From the NCBI GenBank assembly GCA_020446045.1, contig JAGRFM010000142.1, forward strand, positions 1 through 58,733: a DNA stretch of 58,733 nt. Direction: 5' to 3'. Position numbers and translations under genes: made by a program. Of this stretch, positions 34,881-44,246 are shown one piece after another. The notes beneath the pieces are model-generated. The model was given only the letters and a program-made list of their open reading frames with translations, was not told where the DNA came from and made no database searches. The stretch comes from Nitrosomonas sp. GTDB lineage: Bacteria > Pseudomonadota > Gammaproteobacteria > Burkholderiales > Nitrosomonadaceae. The first letter of the stretch is position 1, and each line of letters starts with the position of its first letter.

Positions 34881-37157
34881 TCAAACCACTTCCGTTTCTT
34901 CTTCAAACGTGAGCAATACTTTATTGTCATTATCGATATCTACGGCTACCTTGCCGCCGTTCGCCAAGCGGCCGAACAACAATTCATCCGCCAGTGCTTT
35001 GCGTATCGTATCCTGAATAAGACGTTCCATTGGACGCGCACCCATTAATGGGTCAAACCCATTTTCTGCCAGATAGTTGCGCAATTTTTCCGTAAAGACT
35101 GCTTCCACTTTCCGCTCCTGTAATTGTGTTTCGAGCTGCATGAGGAATTTATCGGTAACACGCAAAATGATTTCTTTATCCAGCATGGAAAATGAAATAA
35201 TAGCGTCCAAGCGATTTCTGAATTCAGGTGTAAACAACCGTTTGATATCCGCCATTTCATCGCCAACCTGCGTCGATCGAGTAAAGCCGATAGACGATTT
35301 CGTCAGCGATTCGGCACCGGCATTCGTCGTCATGATAATAATGACATTACGAAAATCTGCCTTGCGCCCATTGTTGTCCGTCAATGTACCATAGTCCATG
35401 ACTTGCAACAGTATATTGAAAATATCGGTATGTGCTTTCTCGATTTCATCAAGCAACAATACCGAATATGGATGCTTAACCACGGTTTCGGTCAACAGTC
35501 CGCCCTGGTCAAAGCCAACGTATCCCGGAGGAGCACCGATCAAGCGTGAAACGGCATGCCGTTCCATGTATTCCGACATATCGAAGCGATGCAATTGAAT
35601 ACCAAGTGCATAGGCAAGCTGACGCGCAACTTCCGTTTTTCCAACACCCGTCGGGCCGGAAAACAGGAATGAACCCACCGGTTTACGGGGATTGTTCAAT
35701 CCGCTTCTTGACATTTTAATCGCTGCACATAATGCATCAATCGCTTTGTCCTGGCCAAACACGACTGCCTTCATATCACGCTCGAGCGTCTTCAGACGGT
35801 TACGGTCGGTACTCGTAATGTTTTGGGGCGGGATACGCGCAATTTTGGCAACGATATTTTCAATGTCGGTTTTTCCGATGATTTTCCGCTTCTTGGATTT
35901 AGGCAAAATACGTTGTGCCGCGCCAGCTTCATCGATCACATCAATGGCTTTGTCGGGCAAATGCCTGTCGTTAATAAAACGATCGGCCAGTTCTGCTGCC
36001 GAATGCAATGCACTGAGTGTATATTTGACTTTGTGATGCGCCTCGTAACGGGATTTCAACCCCCTCAATATTGCGACGGTTTCATCGACGCTAGGTTCGT
36101 GTACATCAATTTGCTGGAACCGCCTTGATAACGCATGATCTTTTTCAAAGATACCACGAAATTCGGTATAAGTCGTTGCACCGATACACCGTAATTGTCC
36201 CGTACTCAACACAGGCTTCAACAGATTGGAGGCATCCAGTACCCCCCCCGAAGCAGCACCGGCGCCAATCAGCGTATGTATTTCATCGACGAACAAAATG
36301 GTCTCGTGACTGTCAGTTAGCTGTTTTAGCACAGCCTTTAAACGTTGCTCGAAGTCACCGCGGTATTTTGTCCCGGCAAGCAATGCTCCCATGTCAAGCG
36401 CATAAACCTGATGGTTTAACAGTATTTCAGGCACCTGGCCATCGACGATACGCTTTGCCAGGCCCTCAGCAATTGCCGTTTTGCCGACACCGGCCTCACC
36501 GACCAGCAATGGATTGTTTTTACGTCTGCGGCACAGGATTTGAATCACCCGTTCAATTTCCGCTTCGCGTCCGATCAACGGATCAATTTTATTGGTCAGC
36601 GCCAGCACATTGAGATTGACCGTATAGTTTTCAAGTGTGTTATTACCCGGAGCACTTTGGTCCTGTTGTCCCTGATTGGTTTCTTGCTCGGATTCGTTAC
36701 TGGATTTCGCTTCGTTGTCCGGCGCCGTTTTCCGGATGTTGTGTGAAATATAATTCACCACATCCAAACGCGAAATACCCTTTTGCTGTAAAAAATAAAC
36801 CGCATGCGAGTCTTTTTCACCAAATATCGCCACCAGAATATTGGCGCCGGTTACTTCTTTTTTACCCGACGATTGCACATGAAGAATAGCGCGCTGAATA
36901 ACGCGTTGAAAACCTAATGTGGGTTGTGTATCCACTTCAGAATCACTGCTGATGATAGGCGTATGGCGGGTAATATGGTCCATCAGCGTGGTTCGCAATT
37001 CCTCCACATCAACCAGGCATGCATTTAAAACTTCTGCCGCACTGGCATTATCAAGCATGGCCAGCAGCAAATGTTCTACAGTAATAAATTCATGGCGTTT
37101 TTGTCTGGATTCGACAAAAGCCATATGCAGGCTTACTTCCAGATCCGGAGCAATCAT
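34881..37157 (-). CDS. clpA: ATP-dependent Clp protease ATP-binding subunit ClpA
   Basis: A AAA+ unfoldase that feeds ClpP. The N-domain ([25 protein letters not shown]) is repeated, then AAA-1 with Walker [17 protein letters not shown] and Walker [12 protein letters not shown], and AAA-2 with [48 protein letters not shown] and [10 protein letters not shown]. The C-terminal part [18 protein letters not shown] is the ClpA/B small domain. At 758 aa it is ClpA-sized and lacks the ClpB middle coiled-coil. The gene begins 1 bp after clpS on the same strand, the usual pair. A run of eight C occurs at 36242-36249 in AAA-1. Confidence 0.97.
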   Translation of the reverse strand: MIAPDLEVSLHMAFVESRQKRHEFITVEHLLLAMLDNASAAEVLNACLVDVEELRTTLMDHITRHTPIISSDSEVDTQPTLGFQRVIQRAILHVQSSGKKEVTGANILVAIFGEKDSHAVYFLQQKGISRLDVVNYISHNIRKTAPDNEAKSSNESEQETNQGQQDQSAPGNNTLENYTVNLNVLALTNKIDPLIGREAEIERVIQILCRRRKNNPLLVGEAGVGKTAIAEGLAKRIVDGQVPEILLNHQVYALDMGALLAGTKYRGDFEQRLKAVLKQLTDSHETILFVDEIHTLIGAGAASGGVLDASNLLKPVLSTGQLRCIGATTYTEFRGIFEKDHALSRRFQQIDVHEPSVDETVAILRGLKSRYEAHHKVKYTLSALHSAAELADRFINDRHLPDKAIDVIDEAGAAQRILPKSKKRKIIGKTDIENIVAKIARIPPQNITSTDRNRLKTLERDMKAVVFGQDKAIDALCAAIKMSRSGLNNPRKPVGSFLFSGPTGVGKTEVARQLAYALGIQLHRFDMSEYMERHAVSRLIGAPPGYVGFDQGGLLTETVVKHPYSVLLLDEIEKAHTDIFNILLQVMDYGTLTDNNGRKADFRNVIIIMTTNAGAESLTKSSIGFTRSTQVGDEMADIKRLFTPEFRNRLDAIISFSMLDKEIILRVTDKFLMQLETQLQERKVEAVFTEKLRNYLAENGFDPLMGARPMERLIQDTIRKALADELLFGRLANGGKVAVDIDNDNKVLLTFEEETEVV

Positions 37158-37158
37158 T

Positions 37159-37467
37159 TTAGTTCTCCTCCATTATGCACTGTAATGGATGCTGATTACT
37201 TCTGGCAAATTCAACAACCTGATTAACTTTGGTATTGGCGATATCACTGGGATATACGCCACAGACCGCAGCACCTTCGGTATGCACTTTTAACATGACT
37301 TGGATTGCTTGCTCCTCATTCATTGCAAAAAACATTTTTAATACTTCGACCACAAAATCCATAGGTGTAAAATCATCATTCAATAATACTATTTTATACA
37401 GTGGAGGAACTTTCAGTTCACTCTTTTCGCTGATAAGCGTTACGGTATCTAAATCTTTATCCGCCAT
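37159..37467 (-). CDS. clpS: ClpS adaptor
   Basis: ClpS delivers N-degron substrates to ClpAP. The 102-residue protein has a flexible acidic start ([43 protein letters not shown]), where [19 protein letters not shown] is the classic binding-pocket segment, and [20 protein letters not shown] the helix that docks to the ClpA N-domain. clpA follows with only one base between them, so the two are translationally coupled. A cold-shock gene lies upstream on the opposite strand. Confidence 0.97.
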   Translation of the reverse strand: MADKDLDTVTLISEKSELKVPPLYKIVLLNDDFTPMDFVVEVLKMFFAMNEEQAIQVMLKVHTEGAAVCGVYPSDIANTKVNQVVEFARSNQHPLQCIMEEN

Positions 37468-37785
37468 GATGATTAATATCCTGCAATTTTAGTCAGTAAA
37501 CTGTAAATAGCCAATATTTTAAATCGAAACATATCTGACATAGTTGTCGATTACGACAATTTTATCAAGTGCCTTAGTTTGAATAGTCGGCAATAAACCA
37601 ACATTTCTATCTATATTTATTTACAAAACATATTGTAACAGCTTGACTTTGACCCCGGATTTGCGTAAAACTTCAGATGGCGTTTGGCTTCAAGTCCTCT
37701 GCGGCACCGTAATTTGCCGTTTGTGGCCTTGAAATTCAAAGTGTGTTAGGGTGTCCGGCCCAGTTTTAAATTATAGGAAGTTGAA
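37468..37785. other. Intergenic region and cspA-type leader
   Basis: This 318-bp gap lies between divergent clpS and the cold-shock gene. A -35/-10 pair for the latter is given separately. Downstream of it lie ~108 bases of probable untranslated leader before the ATG (AGGAAG is the ribosome site). A small hairpin TTGTCG-ATTA-CGACAA followed by TTTTAT (37544-37565) is seen, but no rightward gene precedes it. Confidence 0.5.
37643..37671 (+). promoter_or_regulatory. Likely sigma-70 promoter of the cold-shock gene
   Basis: TTGACT at 37643-37648 and TAAAAC at 37666-37671 are separated by 17 bp. Transcription from about 37678 would give a ~108-nt leader, in line with the long 5' untranslated regions of cspA-type mRNAs. 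Hexamers are recognised by eye. Confidence 0.5.
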
Positions 37786-37992
37786 ATGGCAACAGGTACA
37801 GTAAAATGGTTTAATGATGCTAAAGGTTTTGGTTTTATTACACCCGACGATGGTAGTGAGGATTTATTCGCCCATTTTTCCGCTATCAACATGTCAGGGT
37901 TTAAAACACTCAAAGAGGGTCAAAAAGTTAGTTTTGACGTCACCCAGGGCCCCAAAGGGAAACAGGCGTCAAACATTCAATCTTCTACATGA
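37786..37992 (+). CDS. cspA: Cold-shock protein (CspA family)
   Basis: A 68-residue CSD protein binding single-stranded RNA/DNA. The conserved RNP motifs are [11 protein letters not shown] (RNP-1) and DLFAHFSAI (RNP-2); [16 protein letters not shown] is the standard opening and [18 protein letters not shown] the close. The long leader upstream is typical of temperature-regulated cspA mRNAs. Whether this copy is cold-induced cannot be told from sequence alone. AGGAAG lies 7 nt before the ATG. Confidence 0.96.
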   Translation: MATGTVKWFNDAKGFGFITPDDGSEDLFAHFSAINMSGFKTLKEGQKVSFDVTQGPKGKQASNIQSST

Positions 37993-38093
37993 TCCTATCA
38001 ACAACAACCTTTTTTCATCAGAGAATACTGGCAAAACCTGTTATATACTTTCAGCTGCAGAATTGCCAGGCCTTCGAGTGAAATTCCGGCAAG

Positions 38094-38136
38094 ATAGTTT
38101 CGCGTCCCAATCCTTTATTGCAGGACGCGGAACTAT
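38094..38136. terminator. Hairpin between convergent cspA and icd
   Basis: ATAGTTTCGCGTCC (38094-38107) pairs with GGACGCGGAACTAT (38123-38136) over 14 positions, one being G-T, with a 15-base loop. It lies between the convergent 3' ends of cspA and icd, where a bidirectional terminator is expected. No T tract follows, so its role as a terminator is uncertain. Confidence 0.45.
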
Positions 38137-38160
38137 TCGCAGGAAGTTTGCCCGCCCAGT

Positions 38161-39411
38161 TCAATTCATCCGCGCTATCATTGCCTCACCAAACTTAGAA
38201 CACGCAACTTGTTGCGCACCGGGTAACAGCCGCGCAAAATCATACGTGACAATTTTATCCTGAATGGTATTTTCCATCGCGCGAATAATCATATCCGCCG
38301 CTTCCACCCAGCCTATATGCCGTAACATCATCTCCGCTGATAAAATAAGCGAACCCGGATTGACCTGATCTTTTCCGGCATATTTCGGTGCGGTACCGTG
38401 CGTTGCTTCAAAAATAGCAACGGAATCGCTTAAATTGGCACCGGGCGCTATTCCGATGCCACCAACCTGGGCCGCCAAAGCATCCGAAATATAATCCCCA
38501 TTCAGATTCATGGTAGTAACAACATCATACTCTTCCGGACGCAGCAAAATTTGCTGCAAGAAAGCATCGGCAATCACATCTTTAATGATGATGCCGCCTT
38601 TATCTTCCGGAAGTTTCATCCAGGGGCCGCCATCAATTAAAGTAGCACCGAATTCTTTTGCCGCCAGTGCATAACCCCAGTTCTTGAAAGCACCCTCGGT
38701 AAATTTCATAATATTGCCTTTGTGTACCAGGGTTACGCTCTTGCGCTGATTATCGACGGCGTATTGGATCGCCTTACGGACGAATCGCTCTGTCCCCTCT
38801 TTCGAAATGGGTTTGATACCGATACCTGACGTATCCGGGAAGCGAATTTTTTTCACGGCCATTTCCCGGATTAAAAAATCAATGATTTTCTTTGCTTCGG
38901 GCGTTTCAGCTTCCCATTCAACACCGGCATAAATATCTTCCGAATTCTCACGGAATATGACCATTTCCGTTTTCTCAGGGTTTTTCAGCGGACTAGGAAC
39001 GCCTTTAAAATACCGTACCGGCCGCAAGCAAACGTATAAATCCAGCTCCTGTCGCAGGGCAACATTAATCGAACGAATTCCACCACCCACCGGCGTCGTT
39101 AACGGGCCCTTAATCGACACAACGAATTCCCTCGCCGCCGTTAATGTTTCATCGGGTAACCAGACATCCTTGCCGTAAACACGGGTCGACTTTTCACCGG
39201 CATACATTTCCATCCAGGCTATCTTGCGCTGGTTGTTATACGCCTTGGATACAGCCGCATCGACAACGTTTTGCATGACCGGTGTAATATCCACGCCAAT
39301 GCCGTCGCCTTCAATAAACGGAATAATGGGATTGTCGGGCACATTCAGCGTCATATCCTGATTCACAGTTATTTTGGCGCCATCCTGCGGTATTTTTATA
39401 TGTTGGTACAT
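38161..39411 (-). CDS. icd: NADP-dependent isocitrate dehydrogenase
   Basis: A 416-residue TCA-cycle enzyme. The start [11 protein letters not shown] has AGGAG 5 nt upstream, better than an extended reading. Family blocks: [20 protein letters not shown], the phosphorylatable/substrate segment [97 protein letters not shown], and [29 protein letters not shown]-x-E-N-x-E-D and the NADP-type C-terminus match the proteobacterial NADP enzyme. It is convergent with the cold-shock gene. Confidence 0.96.
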   Translation of the reverse strand: MYQHIKIPQDGAKITVNQDMTLNVPDNPIIPFIEGDGIGVDITPVMQNVVDAAVSKAYNNQRKIAWMEMYAGEKSTRVYGKDVWLPDETLTAAREFVVSIKGPLTTPVGGGIRSINVALRQELDLYVCLRPVRYFKGVPSPLKNPEKTEMVIFRENSEDIYAGVEWEAETPEAKKIIDFLIREMAVKKIRFPDTSGIGIKPISKEGTERFVRKAIQYAVDNQRKSVTLVHKGNIMKFTEGAFKNWGYALAAKEFGATLIDGGPWMKLPEDKGGIIIKDVIADAFLQQILLRPEEYDVVTTMNLNGDYISDALAAQVGGIGIAPGANLSDSVAIFEATHGTAPKYAGKDQVNPGSLILSAEMMLRHIGWVEAADMIIRAMENTIQDKIVTYDFARLLPGAQQVACSKFGEAMIARMN

Positions 39412-39516
39412 CACGACTCCTGGAAAAAATCTTTGTCTATATTGTAAAAGAAGCAAGGGGTATTATAAACGGTTGGCTAGCGATTCGTCGCTTTCATCCC
39501 GACATCACTCCTTACT

Positions 39517-39996
39517 TTACCGCGTCTGCACACGTAATGTCATCATATCATTCGATTGAATGACATCAATATTGCGTAAAAAATTCTGTCCCAATAATGC
39601 CATATCTCCGGGCAGACCTACCGAAACCTGTAAACCGTTCACAGCAATACCGCCTGCTTCAACCGTCTGGTCATAAACCATTTCACCCTGCACCATACCG
39701 CCAGCTGTGGTGAAGTTTGCCGGCCTTCCTTTTGGCAACTTTGCATTACGGGCAAACTCGGCTCCAACCGAAACAACAGTAGCTCCCGTATCGACCATGA
39801 AAATAATCGGATAGCCATTAATTGAACCCTGAATATAATAATGACCGTCCCATGAACGGGGGATAGTCACTTCACCGGCAACTGAATTGTGCCTGGCTAC
39901 TGAAACCTTGGGTTCCAGCTTAGTATTAAAATAAAAATAAACCGCTGAAAAAATGGCTATCCAGATAATCAGCACATTAATAAAACTACGATGCAT
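39517..39996 (-). CDS. Retropepsin-like aspartic protease, membrane-anchored (clan AA)
   Basis: A 159-residue protein with one N-terminal membrane helix (FINVLIIWIAIFSAVYFYF) and a periplasmic domain containing FMVDTGATVVSVG, the catalytic D-T-G-A of retropepsin-type proteases, then GGMVQGEMVYDQTVEAGGIAVNGLQVSV and LLGQNFLRNIDVI, the second conserved G-x-N/D-x-L pattern of the TIGR02281 family. Such proteins are thought to dimerise to form an active site. Substrate unknown. It lies 61 bp beyond a cupin gene on the same strand. Confidence 0.85.
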   Translation of the reverse strand: MHRSFINVLIIWIAIFSAVYFYFNTKLEPKVSVARHNSVAGEVTIPRSWDGHYYIQGSINGYPIIFMVDTGATVVSVGAEFARNAKLPKGRPANFTTAGGMVQGEMVYDQTVEAGGIAVNGLQVSVGLPGDMALLGQNFLRNIDVIQSNDMMTLRVQTR

Positions 39997-40054
39997 ACGT
40001 TCAACAAATGACTTTAATGATTGAATAACTTAATAGCATTGTCCAGACAGCAAT

Positions 40055-40390
40055 TTATTCGCCGCCTTTAGGCCCCCAGAATACCACCCAGGCAGCAAAA
40101 TCCGACGTAAAATTTTCAAATCGATGTTCTACATGCGCCGGCACAAAAAACACCATTCCAGGTGCAAACAAATGACGCTCCCCGGCAATCACCAATTCCC
40201 CCTGTCCCGAATGGATGAAATACAATTCATCCTGATCATGCGGCGTTTGAACATCCATTTCTCTTGGCGCGTAAACTTCAACGGACATTGACCCGTGCCT
40301 GAACGCTTGTGCAAATGGCTCGCCCATCGGCCAGTCTTCGGTTATCTTACCGGGTATTTGGTTTAAAAGATCGGATATAGTCGCTTTCAT
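40055..40390 (-). CDS. Cupin-domain protein
   Basis: A 111-residue single cupin. The metal-binding motif 1 is TPHDQDELYFIHSGQGELVIAGE (H-x-x-D-E-x-x-x-x-x-x-G) and motif 2 is FVPAHVEHRFENF (P-x-x-x-x-H). The DQDELYFIHSGQGE portion is usual for small conserved cupins. Substrate unknown; the two His and Glu would coordinate a metal. Upstream ATG start is supported by GGAGG 9-10 nt away. It precedes the aspartic protease gene. Confidence 0.87.
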   Translation of the reverse strand: MKATISDLLNQIPGKITEDWPMGEPFAQAFRHGSMSVEVYAPREMDVQTPHDQDELYFIHSGQGELVIAGERHLFAPGMVFFVPAHVEHRFENFTSDFAAWVVFWGPKGGE

Positions 40391-40545
40391 TCAACCTCCT
40401 CCTGAATTAAGATCATCGCTGCCGGTTTAAAATCCGGCTTAATTTTCATAATTACTATAGTGTAAAACAATCCAATACTTAAGCACGATTTCTTCACATC
40501 CATCCGGATGATTAATCCGGACACATTAATCTGCTATTAAATTCT

Positions 40546-41046
40546 ATGCCATTTACACCCTATCATATGGGCCCCGGCCTTTTAATCAAGTCTGTGATGC
40601 AAAGCAGTTTCAGTCTGGTGATCTATGGCTGGGCGCAGATCGTCATGGATATACAGCCCCTGATGGTTTTATTGACAGGAAAAGGACAATTGCACGGCTT
40701 TTCCCATACCTATCTTGGCGCAACCTTACTGGCCATTGTAGCGGCATTTACTGGCAAATACCTGATTGAAGCATGTTTGAAATCACTCGGAACATATAAC
40801 CCATTCAAGGCTACTTTATTCACATGGCGTGTTGTTTTTTTCAGCGCTTTTCTCGGCACATTTACGCATGTACTGTTGGATAGCATCATGCATGCCGACA
40901 TGAAGCCATTTTATCCCTTGGCGATCGAAAACAAACTGCTTGGCGTCCTCACCATCGAACAATTGCATCAATTCTGCGGATACAGTGGTGTGTTGGGCAT
41001 GGTAATCTATATTCTGGTATTGCTGAAAGTCAAAAAAGTGAATTAG
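40546..41046 (+). CDS. Membrane protein related to YdjM-type putative metal-dependent hydrolases
   Basis: A 166-residue polytopic protein. MPFTPYHMGPGLLIKSVMQSSFSLVIYGWAQIVMDIQPLMVLL opens it; two His-containing motifs, HGFSHTYLGATLL and GTFTHVLLDSIMHADMKPFYP, sit at membrane edges and recall the H-x-x-x-H and H-x-x-x-D patterns of YdjM/DUF457-like membrane hydrolases. Four hydrophobic helices are visible. Function is undetermined; the family label is tentative. It lies between a leftward cupin and a rightward uncharacterised gene. Confidence 0.75.
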   Translation: MPFTPYHMGPGLLIKSVMQSSFSLVIYGWAQIVMDIQPLMVLLTGKGQLHGFSHTYLGATLLAIVAAFTGKYLIEACLKSLGTYNPFKATLFTWRVVFFSAFLGTFTHVLLDSIMHADMKPFYPLAIENKLLGVLTIEQLHQFCGYSGVLGMVIYILVLLKVKKVN

Positions 41047-41257
41047 ATACAGCGGCCAAAAGACTATGCAACACATTCTCAACGTTGGTTTTAAAACAAA
41101 ACAAGAACCTTGTCTCACTTAATGCTCCCCGATTTTTGATCCGTGCCATTCCTTACAATTTGATCGTATTCTGAGTTCTGATACTGTAACTCTTAACGCG
41201 AGTGAGCTAAAATCGTGGCATGTCATCCAATTTACAAGTTAATGACCGTAATGCTTT

Positions 41258-42574
41258 ATGAGTGAATATGTCGCATTAAACGATTATTTTTATCAACGTG
41301 CTGAAACACGCGCGATTTATCAGAAATATGAATCGGGCGATTGTTTTTCCGGGCTCAAACTGGAAGATTTCTCACCGGAATCGCTTTATTTGAACAATCA
41401 TTTCTATGAACGGCTAGACCAAGTCCGCGCGGATAAAACAAGCAAATCCACCATATTATGCCTGCCGATACCGGATAACGGCACGATTCCTGAAATTCTC
41501 AACGATGTCTTTAACATCAAAGCAGTATCCAGCATGCTCGGCAGAGCATTGGGTACGGCTGAACGGCCTTCGCCTGAAGTTGATGTACCGATTGACCACG
41601 AACATGAATTTTTCGAAACTGAAATACTTGAAGGCGATGAAGCCGATGAAGATAACCGGCAGGAAATCCGGGCCACCGGTGTATTGAAGTTTTTCGATTT
41701 GATTCCGGACTGGCTCGCCGATAATCTGGATGCATCGATCGTGCCATTTGAAGACCGATGGCTCGCAACTTTGGATGTCAATCTGAAAAGTGTCGGTCAT
41801 ATCATTGTCAGTCCGATTCCGCTGGGCATGAATGTCGATCCGCACACCAACCACAGAATTGTGGTGACATCGTTTATGCGTGGTTCCGTGAATACCAACG
41901 AGGATGTCCCGTATCCACTTGAAGTCGAACTGGATTACGATCCCATGCTGGAATTTCTCGACGATGAAATCGATATTCCGGGATCAGGGCAGAAAACGAT
42001 TATGGCGATTCATGAAATTTACGATTCAGGTAATACCGTTGATGAACAAATCGCCGCACTGCAAAGTGCAGAACAGGAACAAAGCAGTTTCGTCAATAAT
42101 GTGATCGCCGAAGTGGTACCCAATCATCAGCAAGATGTCGAAACTGACGATGATGAAATGGTGACAGACGATGCTTTTATGGAAGTTGAACTGTCTTTTG
42201 CCGGTCATCGCAAGGACGTTATCGACCTGACGTTGGAACAACAAATTGTCGTTTATGTCGAACCGGAGCATTTAGAAACCGCAAAAGCACAGCTAGCGGA
42301 TGATCTTGTTTTTTTGACGGCGGATTTATCACTCTCGGTCGGGTTATACAACCCTGGCGCACCACCGGATGGCCATGAAAACGTCGAAGCCAACGATTTT
42401 TTACAATTCTACCTCAGCATCAAGGAAAGCAACGGTTCAAAACTTCAGGATGCGATTGTTTTGCATGGCGGGCCGCTCCTGAAGCTGGCGCGATTAAAAT
42501 TACCCAAACAGACCAGTGCATCGTCCGGCGTCTCATCTGGCGAATCACAACAAACAGCACAGCGAACGAATTAA
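41258..42574 (+). CDS. Uncharacterised acidic protein
   Basis: A 438-residue protein with no recognised domain, strongly acidic (EFFETEILEGDEADEDNRQE, DVETDDDEMVTDD, MLEFLDDEIDIPG). It has a mixed alpha/beta look, with a regular closing region (QQIVVYVEPEHLETAKAQLADDLVFLTADLSLSVGLYNPGAPPDG) and a Ser/Gln-rich end. There is no signal peptide or membrane helix. ATG at 41258 follows a long AT-rich leader. No operon partner is evident: the next gene is convergent mltA. Not recognised; conserved-looking but of unknown function. Confidence 0.7.
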   Translation: MSEYVALNDYFYQRAETRAIYQKYESGDCFSGLKLEDFSPESLYLNNHFYERLDQVRADKTSKSTILCLPIPDNGTIPEILNDVFNIKAVSSMLGRALGTAERPSPEVDVPIDHEHEFFETEILEGDEADEDNRQEIRATGVLKFFDLIPDWLADNLDASIVPFEDRWLATLDVNLKSVGHIIVSPIPLGMNVDPHTNHRIVVTSFMRGSVNTNEDVPYPLEVELDYDPMLEFLDDEIDIPGSGQKTIMAIHEIYDSGNTVDEQIAALQSAEQEQSSFVNNVIAEVVPNHQQDVETDDDEMVTDDAFMEVELSFAGHRKDVIDLTLEQQIVVYVEPEHLETAKAQLADDLVFLTADLSLSVGLYNPGAPPDGHENVEANDFLQFYLSIKESNGSKLQDAIVLHGGPLLKLARLKLPKQTSASSGVSSGESQQTAQRTN

Positions 42575-42607
42575 GCCGTTAAAATCGCGTCAGCTTTTGA
42601 AAACAAA

Positions 42608-43840
42608 CTACTGCTGCGCAAGCTGAGGTGCGGAATAGCCCTGCGGCATCAGCACCCACATTTTTCCCTGTTGTTTCATTTTACCGGCCTGATTTCCGGC
42701 TTCCGGACCATAGCCCCAGAAAAAATCGGCGCGTATGCCGCCTTTAATCGCACCGCCGGTGTCCTGCGCAACCATTAAACGATTAAGCGGTTTATCGGAA
42801 TTGGGCCAGGTCGTCGTCAGAAAAACCGGCGCTCCCTGAGGAATCGAACGCGGATCGATGGCAATACTGCGTCCGGCAGTCAGCGGCACACCCAGCGCAC
42901 CAATCGGGCCGCTGAGATCGCCGGGAAGTTCACGGAAAAAAACAAAGCGTGCATTTTGTTGCAATAACGGCTTCAGTTTTTCAGGATTCTGTTCTCCCCA
43001 TTGCTTGATCCCCTGCATGGAAGCTTTTTCAAGCGGCAATTCACCTTGTTCAACCAAAATCCGCCCAATCGAGTTGTACGGATAACCATTCTGATCAGCA
43101 AAACCGATTTTCACGATTTCACCGGTATCAAGTTGAATCCTTCCGGAACCCTGAATCTGCAGAAAAAATAATTCAACTTCATCCTCCACCCACAGTAATT
43201 CATGTCCATTTAACAACGCCGGGTTATCCATGATTTCCGCGCGGCTGTAATACGGCACAATTCGGCGGCCATCGAGACGGCCACGCAAGCGCAAATCTTT
43301 CAATTCGGGATACAAGTCACCCAGATCGATGATCAGCAACTCATCCGGTGAGGCATACAACGGATAACGGTAACGTGCAGAAGGTTTACGGCTGCCGTGC
43401 AGCAATGGTTCGTAATAACCGGTGACCAATCCTTCTTCGTTGCCATCGGCACTGATGATCCGGTACGGTGTAAAATGCTGCTCAAAAAAATGCCGTACCG
43501 CAACGGCGTTATCAGCCTGCACTACAGTAGCGGCAGCGCAAATTTCCTGCCAGATGGATTGCTTGTTCAATACTGTACAGCTTTGTAAAAAAGCCTGCCA
43601 GGCGGGACGCAAATCATCTTCCGACCAGTCCGTTAAATCGGACCATTGTGCAGGAACATGCTTGGATAATACTACCGGTTCTTTTTGGTCATCAGGTTGT
43701 TGTGGAACCGGTTTGATTTTCTGCTCAACCGATGGTGCGCCGGCCTGATCAGCAGTCTCCGGCGGCACAGTCGTTTGCGTTGAACAGGCCACAAGCATTA
43801 CCGATAACAGCATCGCAGGAAAACAAGTTTGGATTTTCAT
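42608..43840 (-). CDS. mltA: Membrane-bound lytic murein transglycosylase A
   Basis: A 410-residue outer-membrane lipoprotein that cleaves glycan strands of peptidoglycan to make anhydro ends. Signal peptide and lipobox: MLLSVMLVACST. A Pro/Gln-rich linker follows. The catalytic core contains EGLVTGYYEPLLHGSRKPSARYRYPLY (3D domain 1) and the C-terminal 3D part with VAQDTGGAIKGGIRADFFWGYGPEAGNQAGKMKQQGKMWVLMP, where the aspartates in D-T-G and R-A-D-F are the expected catalytic set. Length is typical. Convergent with the acidic protein gene. Confidence 0.95.
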   Translation of the reverse strand: MKIQTCFPAMLLSVMLVACSTQTTVPPETADQAGAPSVEQKIKPVPQQPDDQKEPVVLSKHVPAQWSDLTDWSEDDLRPAWQAFLQSCTVLNKQSIWQEICAAATVVQADNAVAVRHFFEQHFTPYRIISADGNEEGLVTGYYEPLLHGSRKPSARYRYPLYASPDELLIIDLGDLYPELKDLRLRGRLDGRRIVPYYSRAEIMDNPALLNGHELLWVEDEVELFFLQIQGSGRIQLDTGEIVKIGFADQNGYPYNSIGRILVEQGELPLEKASMQGIKQWGEQNPEKLKPLLQQNARFVFFRELPGDLSGPIGALGVPLTAGRSIAIDPRSIPQGAPVFLTTTWPNSDKPLNRLMVAQDTGGAIKGGIRADFFWGYGPEAGNQAGKMKQQGKMWVLMPQGYSAPQLAQQ

Positions 43841-43907
43841 TGAATATTGGTTACAGTAATGTTGTTAACTAAAAATAAAACTATACAACAAGCTTAGGAT
43901 TTTTGAT

Positions 43908-44024
43908 ATGGACAATTGGTGGTTATTGTTAGTCGAGGCAGCTCTGGCGCTGGGTTTATTTATCTTTATCATCTGGTGGACAATGTTTTCAAAGAAGAAA
44001 CAGAACAAAGACGACACTCAATAG
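43908..44024 (+). CDS. 38-residue membrane microprotein
   Basis: MDNWWLLLVEAALALGLFIF is an N-terminal membrane helix, followed by IIWWTMFSKK and a Lys/Asp/Gln-rich tail. TTAGGA stands 8 nt before the ATG. It is divergent from mltA, whose start is 67 bp away. The sequence, regular ribosome site and amphipathic tail suggest a real single-pass small protein, of unknown function. It is too short to be found by usual cut-offs. Confidence 0.55.
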   Translation: MDNWWLLLVEAALALGLFIFIIWWTMFSKKKQNKDDTQ

Positions 44025-44035
44025 GAGGAGTAACA

Positions 44036-44089
44036 ATGAGTGAACTGTTACTGCCGAAACCCATTTTGGGACTCAGCAAAGCAGCGTGA
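44036..44089 (+). pseudogene. 17-codon frame, probably the 5' stub of a truncated gene
   Basis: A very strong ribosome site (AGGAGGAG) is followed 5 nt later by ATG and MSELLLPKPILGLSKAA, then a stop. The last codons run into a repeated hairpin cassette (44061-44144), so a once longer gene may have been truncated by that repeat. It could also be a short leader peptide. Confidence 0.3.
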
Positions 44090-44144
44090 ACGTGATGTAG
44101 TCACTCTAGATGAGCGAATGATAACGCAGCGGGGACCAAAATGG
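44061..44144. repeat. Hairpin cassette related to that inside MITE-3
   Basis: CCATTTTGGGACTC on the left and GGGGACCAAAATGG on the right are imperfect inverted repeats around a core containing TGTAGTCACTCTAGATGAGC and GAATGATAACG. The reverse complement of 58383-58469 has nearly the same core and the same flanking inverted repeats. It ends up inside the gap downstream of phoU (leftward). Confidence 0.7.
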
Positions 44145-44246
44145 ACTCGGCCATACTGGCATGTCCTGCAATCGTGTTGTTGTACTTGAAAAGGGAACAA
44201 CTTTTCGGGAATACTCCGGCATAGCACCAGGGGTATCGATCATTAA

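Noticed and set aside
37544..37565. Stem TTGTCG/CGACAA with TTTTAT as an intrinsic terminator
   Set aside because: It reads rightward but no rightward gene ends before it, and the stem is only 6 bp.
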